Shown here one piece after another: positions 44,252-54,393 of a DNA stretch of 64,000 bases. Each line of letters opens with the position of its first letter. Positions within the stretch are counted from its first letter, which is position 1. Source of the stretch: Pleurocapsa sp. PCC 7327. GTDB lineage: Bacteria; Cyanobacteriota; Cyanobacteriia; Cyanobacteriales; Microcystaceae. Made by a program: the position numbers and the translations under genes. A model generated the notes under the pieces. It saw only the letters and a list, made by a program, of their open reading frames with translations, was not told where the DNA came from and did not search any database. The stretch spans positions 3,077,501 to 3,141,500 of the forward strand of contig NC_019689.1 in assembly GCF_000317025.1 (NCBI RefSeq), read 5' to 3'.

Positions 44252-45625
44252 ATGTTAGTTCGAGGAGATACCATCGCCGCGATCGCAACTGCTATCGTTC
44301 CCCAACAGGGAAGTATCGGCATCGTGCGCTTATCTGGCGCAAAAGCCATAGAAATTGCCCGTACTCTCTTTGATGCCCCAGGAAAGCAACCGTGGGAAAG
44401 CCATCGCATCCTCTACGGTTACATTCGCCATCCCAAAACCAAACAACTGGTAGATGAAGCTTTATTGCTGATTATGTTAGCGCCTCGTTCCTATACCTGC
44501 GAAGATGTCGTGGAATTTCACTGCCACGGCGGTATTATCCCCGTCCAGCAAGTCTTACAATTGTGCCTAGAATTAGGAGCAAGATTGGCGCAACCGGGTG
44601 AATTTACCCTGCGGGCATTTCTCAACGGACGCATCGATCTCACCCAAGCAGAAAGCGTAGCAGAATTAGTTGGGGCGCAGTCTCCTCAAGCTTCCCAGAT
44701 AGCCCTAGCAGGATTACAAGGAAAACTCGCCCATCCCATTCGCCAGTTGCGGGCAACTTGTTTGGATATTCTTGCCGAAGTCGAGGCGAGAATCGATTTT
44801 GAAGAAGATTTGCCACCTTTGGATGAAAACGAGGTTCGCGCTAGCCTAGAAGTAGTATTGCGCCAAGTTAAAGATATTCTCGCCACCGCAGATAGGGGCG
44901 AATTGCTGCGTACTGGATTAAAAGTTGCCATCGTCGGTCGTCCCAACGTGGGAAAATCAAGTTTGTTGAATGCTTGGAGTCGCAGCGATCGCGCGATCGT
45001 GACCGATCTTCCCGGAACGACTCGCGATGTAGTAGAATCTCAATTAGTCGTCGGTGGCATTCCCGTCCAGGTGTTAGATACGGCGGGAATCCGAGAAACA
45101 GAGGATACTGTCGAGAAAATTGGCGTAGAGCGATCGCGCCATGCTGCCCAAGTTGCCGATCTAATTTTACTTACTATAGATGCCCAAGCAGGTTGGACTG
45201 ACCAAGACGAGGAAATTTATCAACAAGTCAAAAACCGCCCGCTAATTCTTGTCATTAATAAAATCGATCTCGCTACTGCTGAATCGACAAAATATCCATC
45301 ACAAATTAAGCATTTTGTCAAGACTGCGGCTGCTAAAAATGAGGGAATTGAGAGTTTAGAAAAGGCTATTTTAGAGATAGTTCGAGCTGAAAATTTAACA
45401 GCAGCTAATTTAGACTTAGCGATTAACCAAAGACAATCTGCTGCCCTAACCCGCGCCAAAGTTGCCCTAGAACAAGTGCAAGAAACAATTAACGCTCGAC
45501 TTCCTCTCGATTTCTGGACAATCGATCTTAGAACTGCTATTCAAGCGCTGGGAGAAATTACGGGTGAAGAAGTAACAGAATCGGTGTTAGATCGTATTTT
45601 TAGCCGTTTTTGTATTGGGAAATAA
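44252..45625 (+). CDS. mnmE: tRNA modification GTPase MnmE
   Basis: A 457-residue GTPase that, with MnmG, builds the (carboxymethylaminomethyl)uridine at the wobble position of certain tRNAs. The N-terminal tetrahydrofolate-binding domain starts [27 protein letters not shown]; the G domain has P-loop GRPNVGKSS (about 229-237), DTAGI, and NKID. The C-terminus ends RFCIGK, the conserved catalytic Cys motif. Full length, single gene, plus strand. Confidence 0.97.
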   Translation: MLVRGDTIAAIATAIVPQQGSIGIVRLSGAKAIEIARTLFDAPGKQPWESHRILYGYIRHPKTKQLVDEALLLIMLAPRSYTCEDVVEFHCHGGIIPVQQVLQLCLELGARLAQPGEFTLRAFLNGRIDLTQAESVAELVGAQSPQASQIALAGLQGKLAHPIRQLRATCLDILAEVEARIDFEEDLPPLDENEVRASLEVVLRQVKDILATADRGELLRTGLKVAIVGRPNVGKSSLLNAWSRSDRAIVTDLPGTTRDVVESQLVVGGIPVQVLDTAGIRETEDTVEKIGVERSRHAAQVADLILLTIDAQAGWTDQDEEIYQQVKNRPLILVINKIDLATAESTKYPSQIKHFVKTAAAKNEGIESLEKAILEIVRAENLTAANLDLAINQRQSAALTRAKVALEQVQETINARLPLDFWTIDLRTAIQALGEITGEEVTESVLDRIFSRFCIGK

Positions 45626-45639
45626 ACAATAGTCCTTAG

Positions 45640-46185
45640 TTAAGTAACCGTGACTGGATGGCTGATTATACCCCCATACAAATATCCTTTTTCATTAAAA
45701 AAAGGCACGCTCGCGGGCTGAGTATTTCCTTTATCGTCGGTTGCCCTAGCTTGTAATTGATAAGTTCCTTTCTGAGGAGACCAATCTATACCCCAGCGTA
45801 CCCAAGCGCGATCGAAATTAGGTTGGTGCAATCTCGCCTGTTGCCAGCTTCGACCCCCATCCAAACTCACCTCTGCCTTGGCAATCGTTTCTTGACCCGA
45901 CCACGAACGCCCGCGTAGAAGATATTGACCCGCACTTAATTTAGCATCCCAGGGCAACTCGAAGGCACTCTTGACCACTTGAGTTGTTATAATCTTCCCC
46001 AAAGCAGGCGAACCTGGTTCGGGTGGGTATTCTGGTCCGATCAAAACGTATTCTTTGGTATTCCACTCGCTATAGAGAGGTTGTTCAGAAACCTGAATCG
46101 AGCCAACCCACTTAACAGAAGCAATCCCAGCCCAACCTGGAACTAAGACTCTCACGGGAAATCCATCATACTCGATCGAGAGAGC
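45640..46185 (-). pseudogene. Sulfite-oxidase-family C-terminal fragment
   Basis: Minus-strand frame from SIEYDGFPVRVLVPGWAGIA to YLYGGIISHPVTVT. This is the end of the molybdopterin core plus the Mo-co dimerisation domain (VSLDGGRSWQQARL, YQLQARATDDKGNTQP) of the sulfite oxidase family. The N-terminal molybdopterin domain with the active-site Cys is entirely lacking, and the stretch upstream to 46200 holds no coding signal. Most likely a deletion relic of a SorA/YedY-type enzyme. Confidence 0.85.
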
Positions 46186-46199
46186 GATCGCTTTTTTTA

Positions 46200-46554
46200 C
46201 ATCAAACTCAATTATCGAAGAGTTAAGATAATCTTTAATTTGGTTTTAAATTTTTTTTACAAGCAAACTCTCAACCATACCAATTCGCAATCAATTTAAC
46301 TTTACATAGCTTAATGTCCGAGCCAGTTCTAGTTGCTTTAACATTGGACATTTATTTAATGGGGCGTTAGTAGATAGCGATCGCAAATACTTTAGTCTCA
46401 ATTAAAAACCAGACAAAGGGCGATCGATTGCATTAGGAAAAGTCTTTTGGGCAGAAGATCCGAATCGGCTGCGATCGCAGAGCTTGTCGTCTAGGAAACG
46501 AACCAATACCAAGTTATTGCATTGAAAAGTTGCCCTCTTTCCAATTCAAAAATA
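46200..46554. other. Noncoding spacer between truncated sulfite oxidase and psbA
   Basis: About 350 bases with no gene recognised in either strand. It probably carried the lost N-terminal half of the neighbouring gene. No tRNA or structured element seen. Confidence 0.4.
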
Positions 46555-46595
46555 TAACCAAAAAAAGCGCCTCCTCCAGGAGACGCCTTTTGTGT
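46555..46595 (-). terminator. Terminator of psbA
   Basis: Read on the minus strand: GGCGTCTCCT, a two-base loop, AGGAGGCGC, then TTTTTTT. The pairing includes one G-U. It lies about 22 bases after the psbA stop and is a standard intrinsic terminator. Confidence 0.85.
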
Positions 46596-46616
46596 CAATT
46601 AACTAGACTCAGAGCC

Positions 46617-47699
46617 TTAGCCATTGATAGCAGGAGCACTCAGAGCTACAGGAGCCATCTCGCCGCTAGCTAAGTCTAAGGGGAAGTTGTGCGCGTTGCG
46701 CTCGTGCATCACCTCAAATCCTAAGTTAGCGCGGTTGAGCACATCAGCCCAGGTGTTGATAACCCGACCTTGAGAATCTAAGATCGACTGGTTGAAGTTG
46801 AAACCGTTGAGGTTAAACGCCATGGTGGAAATGCCCATCGCGGTGAACCAGATGCCAATCACTGGCCAAGCACCTAAGAAGAAGTGTAGGGCGCGGCTGT
46901 TGTTGAATGACGCATATTGGAAGATCAAGCGTCCGAAGTAGCCGTGAGCTGCTACGATGTTGTAGGTTTCTTCTTCTTGTCCGAACTTGTAGCCGTAGTT
47001 CTGAGACTCGGTTTCGGTGGTCTCGCGGACTAAGCTAGAAGTGACCAAGCTGCCGTGCATGGCAGAGAACAGAGAACCGCCGAAGACACCAGCCACTCCC
47101 AACATGTGGAAGGGGTGCATTAGGATGTTGTGCTCGGCTTGGAAGACGAACATGAAGTTGAAGGTGCCAGAGATTCCTAAAGGCATGCCGTCGGAGAAGG
47201 AACCTTGTCCGATGGGGTAGATCAGGAAGACTGCCGTCGCTGCCGATACTGGCGCGCTGTAGGCTACGCAGATCCAAGGACGCATGCCCAAGCGGTAGCT
47301 CAACTCCCACTGACGACCCATGTAGCAGAATACTCCCAACAGGAAGTGGAAGATCGTTAGCTGGTAGGGTCCGCCGTTGTAGAGCCATTCGTCGAGAGAG
47401 GCGGCTTCCCAAATCGGATAGAAGTGCAAGCCGATGGCGTTCGAAGAAGGCACCACCGCACCGGAGATGATGTTGTTGCCATAGAGCAGAGAACCAGCTA
47501 CGGGTTCGCGGATGCCATCGATGTCTACCGGGGGAGCGGCGATGAAGGCGATGATGAAGCACGTGGTTGCAGTTAGCAGGGTTGGGATCATGATGACGCC
47601 GAACCAACCGATGTAGATGCGGTTGTTGGTGCTGGTGACCCACTGGCAAAACTGCTCCCACAAAGAAGCGCTTTCGCGCTGCTGTAAGGTTGTTGTCAT
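46617..47699 (-). CDS. psbA: Photosystem II protein D1, intact
   Basis: A 360-residue D1 protein of standard length. N-terminus [20 protein letters not shown]; the C-terminal precursor extension after Ala344 is 16 residues ([10 protein letters not shown]...), removed by CtpA. Mn ligands H332, E333, D342 and A344 are present ([15 protein letters not shown]). It has Phe285 and Thr286, the ordinary oxygenic form, in contrast to the Ala286 of the fragment at 31662. Monocistronic, with its own terminator and a divergent promoter region shared with cofG. Confidence 0.98.
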   Translation of the reverse strand: MTTTLQQRESASLWEQFCQWVTSTNNRIYIGWFGVIMIPTLLTATTCFIIAFIAAPPVDIDGIREPVAGSLLYGNNIISGAVVPSSNAIGLHFYPIWEAASLDEWLYNGGPYQLTIFHFLLGVFCYMGRQWELSYRLGMRPWICVAYSAPVSAATAVFLIYPIGQGSFSDGMPLGISGTFNFMFVFQAEHNILMHPFHMLGVAGVFGGSLFSAMHGSLVTSSLVRETTETESQNYGYKFGQEEETYNIVAAHGYFGRLIFQYASFNNSRALHFFLGAWPVIGIWFTAMGISTMAFNLNGFNFNQSILDSQGRVINTWADVLNRANLGFEVMHERNAHNFPLDLASGEMAPVALSAPAING

Positions 47700-47752
47700 T
47701 TGCCTATGATTCCTATTCCTTTTTCAAGGTTCTTGATGAATGATTATTCATA

Positions 47753-47781
47753 ATGTTAAGAGAATGAATAAGTTTTGTAAA
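47753..47781 (-). promoter_or_regulatory. Putative psbA promoter
   Basis: On the minus strand, TTTACA (47776-47781) as -35 and TAACAT (47753-47758) as -10 with 17 bases between them, in the AT-rich spacer upstream of psbA. A good match to a sigma-70 promoter; high-light elements could overlap but none is certain. Confidence 0.4.
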
Positions 47782-47831
47782 GTAATTTAAGCAAAAATGT
47801 GCTTATGTAAACTATAAACTAAGCTTATCAT

Positions 47832-48797
47832 ATGTTTTTATCTCGGATTGTTACCTACAGCGCTGCCTACACGATCGTTCCTACTTACGAATGCTTCAAT
47901 CGCTGCACCTACTGTAATTTTCGTGCCGATCCCGGTCGAAGTGCTTGGTTGACACTCGCAGAGGTTGAACGGAAGCTAGAGTATCTCCTCTCACAAGGAA
48001 TTTGCGAGATTCTCGTTCTCAGTGGCGAAGTGCATCCCGATTCTTCTCGAAGAGATGCTTGGTTTCAAAGAATCTACGACATCTGTCAGCTAGCTTTGTC
48101 GGGAGGATTTCTTCCTCATACTAATGCGGGACCTCTCAGTTTTCAGGAGATGCAACAGCTCAAGCAGGTCAATGTATCCATGGGACTAATGCTGGAGCAG
48201 CTAACGCCAAACCTGTTGGAAACCGTGCATCTTCACGCTCCCAGCAAGGTTCCCGAACTGAGATTGCAACAATTAGAATGGGCAGGGAAATTAAAAATTC
48301 CTTTTACGACGGGTTTATTATTGGGAATAGGAGAAAGGGAAGGCGATCGCATCGAAACCCTAGAAACCATTGCCCAAATTTATCGCCAATGGGGTCATAT
48401 ACAAGAAGTTATCCTACAACCTTACAGCCCCGGCGATCGCCAGAGTTTTACCGCATCAGCTTTCAATTCTCATCACTTACCAGACCTCATTGCCAAAGCG
48501 AGAGATATTCTTCCCCAGACCATTACCATACAAATTCCTCCCAACCTAATCCCAGACGCTAGCGTTTTGTTGGACTGCCTAGAAGCTGGCGCGAGAGATT
48601 TGGGCGGAATTGGTCCTAAAGATGAAGTCAATCCCGATTACCCCCATCCTCACCTGCAAAGACTTAGAGAAATTTTAGAACCAGTCGGATGGCAATTAGT
48701 GCTGCGCTTGCCCATTTATCCCCAGTATTACGATTGGTTATCGCCTCAATTGCGAGGGGCAGTCGCGGCGTGGGAAGGTAAGCTGTTACATTTCTAA
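47832..48797 (+). CDS. cofG: FO synthase subunit CofG
   Basis: A 321-residue radical SAM enzyme. The iron-sulfur motif is C21-x3-C25-x2-C28 (CFNRCTYC). Further family motifs are FLPHTNAGPLS, MLEQLTP and DLGGIGPKDEVNPDYPHP. With CofH it makes 7,8-didemethyl-8-hydroxy-5-deazariboflavin (FO), the light-harvesting cofactor of cyanobacterial DNA photolyases. The partner gene cofH is not in the window. It is divergent from psbA, a plausible light-related pairing but possibly incidental. Confidence 0.93.
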   Translation: MFLSRIVTYSAAYTIVPTYECFNRCTYCNFRADPGRSAWLTLAEVERKLEYLLSQGICEILVLSGEVHPDSSRRDAWFQRIYDICQLALSGGFLPHTNAGPLSFQEMQQLKQVNVSMGLMLEQLTPNLLETVHLHAPSKVPELRLQQLEWAGKLKIPFTTGLLLGIGEREGDRIETLETIAQIYRQWGHIQEVILQPYSPGDRQSFTASAFNSHHLPDLIAKARDILPQTITIQIPPNLIPDASVLLDCLEAGARDLGGIGPKDEVNPDYPHPHLQRLREILEPVGWQLVLRLPIYPQYYDWLSPQLRGAVAAWEGKLLHF

Positions 48798-48799
48798 TA

Positions 48800-49573
48800 C
48801 TACGCCAACGTCGAAGACCCAAAATCGGGCGGGATATCTTGCCATCGTCCCGAACCGACGGCGCGGACGGCTTCAGAAAGCTTGACATCTCCAGTATAAA
48901 GGGCGCGACCGACAATAACGCCAGTTACGCCTACTGGTTCGAGAGATAATAAACTCAGTAAATCAGTCAAAGAACTGACTCCGCCAGAGGCAATAATGGG
49001 TATATCGACGGCTTCTGCCAATTCTCTAAGGGCGACTTTATTGGGGCCCGTTAACGTTCCATCTCGGTGAATATCGGTATAAATAATCGCCGCGACCCCT
49101 TGTTGTGCCATTCGTCTTGCGAGTTCGGTAGCATCGACTTCTGACGTTTCCAACCAACCCCGCGTCGCAACCTTGCCATTGCGAGCATCAATTCCGACAA
49201 CGATTTTCTGAGGAAATTCCCCGCAAAGTTGGGCGACCAGCTGAGGATTTTCTACCGCGACGGTGCCTAGAATAACGCGATCGACTCCTAAAGCGAGTAG
49301 CTGACTGGCGCTATCGCGATCGCGCAACCCTCCGCCTACTTGTACGGGCAAGGACACGGCTTTGACAATCGCTTCAACTGCTTTTAAATTAGCGGGTTTG
49401 CCTTGTTTGGCGCCATCTAAATCGACGACGTGCAAGCGCGTGGCTCCCTCTTCAACCCATTGTCTCGCCACTTCGACAGGATTTTCATTAAAAACTTGCG
49501 ATCGCGTATAATCGCCCTGATACAAGCGCACGCATTTTCCATCTAATAAATCGATCGCGGGAATGACTTCCAT
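48800..49573 (-). CDS. hisA: ProFAR isomerase, histidine synthesis
   Basis: A 257-residue TIM barrel. Catalytic Asp8 in [19 protein letters not shown] and the second Asp in [14 protein letters not shown] are visible; GGGLRD and ASGGVSSL are the phosphate-binding loops. It converts ProFAR to PRFAR, the fourth step of histidine biosynthesis. It lies convergent to cofG with 2 bases between their ends. Confidence 0.96.
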   Translation of the reverse strand: MEVIPAIDLLDGKCVRLYQGDYTRSQVFNENPVEVARQWVEEGATRLHVVDLDGAKQGKPANLKAVEAIVKAVSLPVQVGGGLRDRDSASQLLALGVDRVILGTVAVENPQLVAQLCGEFPQKIVVGIDARNGKVATRGWLETSEVDATELARRMAQQGVAAIIYTDIHRDGTLTGPNKVALRELAEAVDIPIIASGGVSSLTDLLSLLSLEPVGVTGVIVGRALYTGDVKLSEAVRAVGSGRWQDIPPDFGSSTLA

Positions 49574-49620
49574 CTGCTCTATCCTAAGTTCCTCAATCCT
49601 TTCATAACTATTATCTAATC

Positions 49621-49745
49621 CTACTCGCGCAAGACGTATCCGACTCCTCGGACAGTTTGAATGACACGGTTCTCTTGTTGAGCTTCTAACTTGAGGCGTA
49701 AATAGCGAACGTAGACTTCGATGATATTCGAGTTGCCCATAAAGT
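49621..49745 (-). pseudogene. OmpR/PhoB-type response-regulator C-terminal fragment
   Basis: The frame, too short for an ORF caller, reads [22 protein letters not shown] and ends [11 protein letters not shown]. This is the recognition-helix and wing part of an OmpR-type DNA-binding domain and lacks the receiver domain. A stop directly upstream closes it. It lies between the K+ channel and hisA genes on the same strand and is a remnant. Confidence 0.75.
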
Positions 49746-49761
49746 CTTAATTTTTTATAGG

Positions 49762-50826
49762 TTATTGCTTTTTGGGCAATCGCAGGGGAGAAGAAGAACG
49801 AATGGGCAGCAAAATTTGCGTCAGGCTGCGTAACTGTTCTGGCGTGCCCATGCAGATGAGTAAATCTCCTGCCATGAGAACGGTATCGCCTGTCGGTCCG
49901 CCGATGAGCGTCCCGTCAGCGCGACGAACCGCCAAAACCAACGCTCCAGATTGCGATCGCAGTCGTGCTTCGCTCAACGTTTGCCCCACGCAAGGGCACG
50001 TCTTGGGATCGATGAGAAATTCTTCCATATAAAAAGCACTATTCGTCCCTGTAAGAATGCCATCGACAAAATCCATCACTTGTGGTCTGAGGGCCGCGGC
50101 TGCCAAGCGTCTGCCTCCGGTAATATAAGGGGAAACGACTGCGTCTGCGCCCGCCCTTTGAAGTTTTTGGACGGCCTCTTCGGTACTGGCGCGTGCGATC
50201 GCGCGAATTCTGGGGTTGAGAGTTTTGGCAGAGAGAACCGTGTAAAGATTCTCGGCATCGGAAGTCAGGGCAGCGACGATACAGGCTGCTGTGTCAATTT
50301 TAGCCGCTAAAAGCGACTCATCTAAGGTCGCATCTCCGAGGATAACCCGATAACCCAACCCTTTGGCTTTTTCGATTTGTTCGGGATCGGAATCGACCAA
50401 TACAAAAGGAATGCCTTCTGCTTGAAACTCTAGCGCCACCTGACGACCCGTGCGTCCGAATCCGCAAACAATATAGTGTTCTACTAACGTTTCTATCAAG
50501 CGTTTCTCCTGCCTCCGTCGAATGCCTGCTTGAAAATATCCTTGAATGAGAGCCTCGGTAAACCGATTGACGATATAACCAATGGTAATCAACCCCATCA
50601 CAATTAAAACCATCGTAAAGAGACGACCCCGTTCTCCCAAAGGATTGATTTCACCAAATCCCACAGTCGCCAGCGTACTCATGGTCATGTAAGCGGCATC
50701 TAACCACGTCCATTGTTCTACAAACCGATACCAGAGGGTACCGATGAGAAAAACGATCCCTAAGGCAACGACACCACCGATAAGTTCTTGTCGCAGTCTC
50801 CGATATTTAGGGTCGAGTGCAGCCAA
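49762..50826 (-). CDS. K+ channel with RCK (TrkA-N/TrkA-C) domains
   Basis: A 354-residue protein. Two transmembrane helices flank a pore loop with the K+ selectivity filter T54-VGFG58 ([14 protein letters not shown]). A Rossmann RCK domain follows ([20 protein letters not shown], residues about 112-131, NAD-binding GxGxxG), then a TrkA-C domain ([19 protein letters not shown]). Such proteins assemble as tetramers and are gated by nucleotides or Ca2+. Monocistronic; the divergent argD gene starts 150 bases away. Confidence 0.92.
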   Translation of the reverse strand: MAALDPKYRRLRQELIGGVVALGIVFLIGTLWYRFVEQWTWLDAAYMTMSTLATVGFGEINPLGERGRLFTMVLIVMGLITIGYIVNRFTEALIQGYFQAGIRRRQEKRLIETLVEHYIVCGFGRTGRQVALEFQAEGIPFVLVDSDPEQIEKAKGLGYRVILGDATLDESLLAAKIDTAACIVAALTSDAENLYTVLSAKTLNPRIRAIARASTEEAVQKLQRAGADAVVSPYITGGRRLAAAALRPQVMDFVDGILTGTNSAFYMEEFLIDPKTCPCVGQTLSEARLRSQSGALVLAVRRADGTLIGGPTGDTVLMAGDLLICMGTPEQLRSLTQILLPIRSSSPLRLPKKQ

Positions 50827-50973
50827 TGTCGTTATACCTCAATCAAAATGTTTGTTTGTGGATACTATTTAGTCAGTTAAGATGAAATATTGTTTAAATG
50901 CGATCGAAACGAATTTTTTCCCGCACTCTGATTAAAATTGCCCATAGACCTTAACGTTCGTCAGGAGTCAGCC

Positions 50974-52248
50974 GTGAGTCCAGAAGCCTTGCTTAAAAAT
51001 CCCTCAGCTATCCCCGAATCGGATTTCAATCAAGAGGAATTCGATACCTATGTCATGAACACCTATGCTCGTTTTCCCATCGCCATAGCACGAGGAGAGG
51101 GATGTCGCTTGTGGGATACACAAGGACGCGAGTATCTAGACTTCGTTGCTGGAATCGCTACCTGTACGTTAGGGCACGCTCACCCGGCTTTGGTTGAAAC
51201 AGTAACCAAGCAAATTCAAAAGCTGCACCATGTTTCTAATCTTTTCTACATTCCAGAACAAGGAGAACTCGCCAAGTGGATTGTAGAACATTCCTGTGCC
51301 GATCGCGTATTTTTCTGCAACTCTGGGGCTGAGGCGAATGAAGCAGCTATCAAACTGGTACGCAAGTATGCCCATACGGTTTTAGATTTCCTGGAACAGC
51401 CCGTCATTTTAACCGCCCAAGCCAGCTTTCACGGACGTACCCTAGCCACGATTACCGCCACCGGACAGCCGAAATATCAAAAGGATTTCGAGCCGCTAGT
51501 TCCCGGCTTTGAATACGTTCCCTACAACGATCTCGAAGCGATCGAAAATGCCATTACCGATCTCGATGAGGGTAACCGTCGGGTTGCTGCTATCATGCTC
51601 GAACCTTTGCAGGGAGAAGGCGGCGTTCGTCCCGGCGATCTCGATTATTTCGTGCGTCTGCGGAAAATTTGCGATGAAAATAATATCCTTTTAGTGTTCG
51701 ATGAAGTCCAAGTTGGGGTAGGACGCACGGGGAAACTATGGGGCTATGAAAATCTGGGAGTCGAACCGGATATCTTTACTAGCGCCAAAGGACTTGCAGG
51801 CGGTATTCCTATCGGGGCAATGATGTGCAAGAAATTCTGCGATGTCTTTGAACCGGGAAACCACGCTAGCACTTTTGGGGGCAATCCCTTCGCCTGTGCT
51901 GCGGCACTAACCGTGTTGCAGACGATAGAGAAAGATAATCTTCTGCAAAACGTACAAGTGCGGGGAGAACAATTGCGATCGAGTTTGTCTACAATTGCAG
52001 ACAAATTTCCTAATCTCTTTACAGAAGTGCGCGGCTGGGGAGCGATCGATGGAATGGAAATCAATGCAGATATCCCATTAACCTCAATGGATATCGTCAA
52101 TGCAGCTATAGAAGAAGGCTTGTTAATAGCACCAGCCGGACCGAAAGTTTTGAGATTTGTTCCGCCATTAATTGTTTCCGAAGCAGAGGTCGATCGCGCG
52201 ATAGAAATGCTGGAGAAGGCGATCGCCAGAGTCAGTGCGCAAACTTAG
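50974..52248 (+). CDS. argD: Acetylornithine aminotransferase
   Basis: A 424-residue class III PLP aminotransferase from a GTG at 50974, chosen because AGGAG lies 7 bases upstream; the frame extends to a TTG at 50938 without a good ribosome site. Motifs: CNSGAEANEAAIKLVRKYAH, FHGRTLATITATG, EPLQGEGGV, FDEVQVGVGRTGKLW and SAKGLAGGIPIGAM, the PLP-Lys region. It transaminates N-acetylglutamate semialdehyde in arginine synthesis and may double as succinyldiaminopimelate aminotransferase. Confidence 0.92.
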   Translation: MSPEALLKNPSAIPESDFNQEEFDTYVMNTYARFPIAIARGEGCRLWDTQGREYLDFVAGIATCTLGHAHPALVETVTKQIQKLHHVSNLFYIPEQGELAKWIVEHSCADRVFFCNSGAEANEAAIKLVRKYAHTVLDFLEQPVILTAQASFHGRTLATITATGQPKYQKDFEPLVPGFEYVPYNDLEAIENAITDLDEGNRRVAAIMLEPLQGEGGVRPGDLDYFVRLRKICDENNILLVFDEVQVGVGRTGKLWGYENLGVEPDIFTSAKGLAGGIPIGAMMCKKFCDVFEPGNHASTFGGNPFACAAALTVLQTIEKDNLLQNVQVRGEQLRSSLSTIADKFPNLFTEVRGWGAIDGMEINADIPLTSMDIVNAAIEEGLLIAPAGPKVLRFVPPLIVSEAEVDRAIEMLEKAIARVSAQT

Positions 52249-52272
52249 ATCTTGCACCAGCTTTTCATCCCA

Positions 52273-52292
52273 CCAAGAAATAAATTTCTTGG
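52273..52292 (+). terminator. Hairpin downstream of argD
   Basis: CCAAGAAATAAATTTCTTGG, an 8-bp stem with loop TAAA, 25 bases after the argD stop. A strong T-run does not follow, so termination may be weak. Confidence 0.45.
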
Positions 52293-52371
52293 CTTAGAGC
52301 TAAAGTAACAAAATATATCCCAAGTGCCAAAATAATGGTGTTGATGAGGAGGTTTTCTAAGGCTCTAGTTT

Positions 52372-52962
52372 ATGCTTTCACAAATCGTTCGCCCTCTGGT
52401 ACAAACTCAAATTCGCTTACTGGCTAATTCTCAGAAAACTCGTGAGACTTTACTGGAAACCGTTTCCCGCTGGCTTAGCTATCTGGGCGTTCGGGCTTGT
52501 GTGACTCATCTGGCTCCTCAATCTGACAAAATTCACGTTTGTCTGAGCGTCAGCAAGCCCGAATCCTGCGACGCGAGCGATTGGCAGAAAATTCTTCAGC
52601 ATCTAGAACAAAGTCCTCAAACCGATGAATTCTCCTCAGATACCTACGATCGCATGAGTCTATCCCAGCAAAATAAGTTAGCTCGGTTACTCGCTTACTT
52701 AATCCAAGCTGGCACAGAACAGCCGAGTAACTGGGACGAGATCTCCCCGCAGCTAGAGCGTCTAAATTTAGATAAGTCAATACTTGCAGGCATTAAATCG
52801 GCTCTCAAAGTTCCTCAATCCCCAGACCAGTTACTCAAAGGATTGGAACCCGATCTAGCTGCGATCGCGCTGCCCATAGCAGTTAGCATTGTTTGGCTCG
52901 ATCGCAGCATTAATCAAAAAGAAAATAGCGCTCTCATGGCATTATTGGAGGCAATGAAATAA
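52372..52962 (+). CDS. Conserved cyanobacterial hypothetical protein
   Basis: A 196-residue mostly helical soluble protein. N-terminus MLSQIVRPLVQTQIRLLANS; the middle has KIHVCLSVSKPESCDASDW and the C-terminal third has LKGLEPDLAAIALPIAVSIVWLDRS. No known catalytic motif, signal peptide or membrane anchor. Proteins of this type appear restricted to cyanobacteria by my recollection, but I cannot search. It ends 2 bases before the stop of the convergent aminotransferase. Confidence 0.75.
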   Translation: MLSQIVRPLVQTQIRLLANSQKTRETLLETVSRWLSYLGVRACVTHLAPQSDKIHVCLSVSKPESCDASDWQKILQHLEQSPQTDEFSSDTYDRMSLSQQNKLARLLAYLIQAGTEQPSNWDEISPQLERLNLDKSILAGIKSALKVPQSPDQLLKGLEPDLAAIALPIAVSIVWLDRSINQKENSALMALLEAMK

Positions 52963-52964
52963 AT

Positions 52965-54347
52965 TTAGGCTCTTTTAAGCGCCTGTTTCACTAAAGTACT
53001 GCTAAAATCCCAAATCGTACCGGGATAGCGATGGCAGTCTGCCAAAACATCTTCAAAGGCGTTAACAAAAGCACTCACCTCTTTCTCGGTAATAATCAGC
53101 GGCGGAAGGAGTTTTATGACATTCATATTATGTCCTGCCACTTGCGTGAGAATCCGATGGCGTTGAAAGAGAGGAACGGTAACGAGCTGGCTGAAGAGTC
53201 CTTTCTGTGCCGTTTCTAGCATCGTCCAGCCTAGCTTGAGTTTGAGCGATCTCGGCGCGCGGAATTCCAAACCGAGCATCAATCCCTTGCCTCGTACCTC
53301 ATAAAAGCATTCATACTTTTCAGTCAACGGTTGCAATGCCTTCGTAAAAGCCTCGCCCATCCGCGCTGCATGTTCAATTAAATTTTCCGCTTCTAAAACG
53401 TGAAGCGTTGCCAGTCCCGCTGCCATTGCCAGGGGATTTTTGCCGAAAGTAGAACCGTGAACTAAGGCTCGATCCATGCGGTGAAACACCCGCTCAAAAA
53501 TCATGCCCCGACAGAGAACCGCACCCACAGGAACGTAACCGCCCGATAGCGCCTTGGCGATCGCAATCATGTCCGGTTCGATCCCCCAGTGTTCAAAAGC
53601 AAAAAACTTGCCAGTTCGTCCCAATCCCGTCTGTACTTCATCCGCTACCATCAAGGTGCCGTACTGGCGACACAGCCGTTGTGCTTCGGTAAAATAGTTA
53701 TCGATTGGCAGATTAACCCCTTTTCCTTGAATTGGCTCGAAGAAGAACGCAGCCACATCTCCAGTCGCAATTGCTCTAGCCAGTGCGTCGATATCTCCAA
53801 ACGGGATGCTCTCGCAGTCGGGTAACAGCGGTTCAAACCCCTGGCGAAATTCTTTAGCGCCGTTGAGCGACAAAGAACCATAGGTTAAGCCATGGAAGGC
53901 ATGCTCGCAATAAAGAATGCGCGATCGCCCCGTCGCATAGCGAGCAAACTTGATAGCAGCTTCGATCGCTTCCGTGCCGCTGTTGGCAAAAAAACAGCGA
54001 TCGAGCGACTTAGGAGCCTTTGCCAACAGCGCTTCAGCCAACATTCCCGGCAATAAGGCGCAGTCGAATTGAACTAACGCGGGAAGATCGGCGTCCAAGA
54101 CATCGGCTAAAGCCTTTTTGACGACGGGATGGTTGCGTCCGAGGGCAAATACCCCAAAACCAGAGAGAAAATCTAGATAGCGATCGCCCTCGCCATCGAT
54201 GAGATAGGCACCTTCGCCCCGTTCGTAAAAGCGATCGTAGCCAATCGTATTGAGAACGCGAACTAACTGAGCATTGAGATACTTGCGGTGAAGGCGATAG
54301 TTCTCACCCCGCCGCTTTTCGATTTCCTGAAGTAGATTGAAGGACAT
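52965..54347 (-). CDS. Class III aminotransferase, HpnO-like
   Basis: A 460-residue PLP enzyme. Motifs: ANSGTEAIEAAIKFARYATG, EHAFHGLTYGSLSLNGAKEF, EPIQGKGVNLP, VADEVQTGLGRTGKFFAFEH and AIAKALSGGYVPVG, with the PLP-binding Lys. The N-terminal RGEGAYLIDGEGDRYLDFLSGFGVFALGRNHP and the general layout resemble HpnO, which makes aminobacteriohopanetriol in hopanoid pathways. No other hopanoid gene is in the window, so this assignment stays open and general ornithine/aspartate-type transaminase activity is the alternative. Confidence 0.82.
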   Translation of the reverse strand: MSFNLLQEIEKRRGENYRLHRKYLNAQLVRVLNTIGYDRFYERGEGAYLIDGEGDRYLDFLSGFGVFALGRNHPVVKKALADVLDADLPALVQFDCALLPGMLAEALLAKAPKSLDRCFFANSGTEAIEAAIKFARYATGRSRILYCEHAFHGLTYGSLSLNGAKEFRQGFEPLLPDCESIPFGDIDALARAIATGDVAAFFFEPIQGKGVNLPIDNYFTEAQRLCRQYGTLMVADEVQTGLGRTGKFFAFEHWGIEPDMIAIAKALSGGYVPVGAVLCRGMIFERVFHRMDRALVHGSTFGKNPLAMAAGLATLHVLEAENLIEHAARMGEAFTKALQPLTEKYECFYEVRGKGLMLGLEFRAPRSLKLKLGWTMLETAQKGLFSQLVTVPLFQRHRILTQVAGHNMNVIKLLPPLIITEKEVSAFVNAFEDVLADCHRYPGTIWDFSSTLVKQALKRA

Positions 54348-54393
54348 CGAGCGCTCAAAGCAAAAGTCAGGAGTTAGTAAATACTAGAAAGTT

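Noticed and set aside
47035-47661. Arg/His-rich 208-residue frame overlapping psbA on the same strand
   Set aside because: Out-of-frame reading of the highly biased psbA coding sequence, with no start signal and no protein-like hydrophobic pattern.
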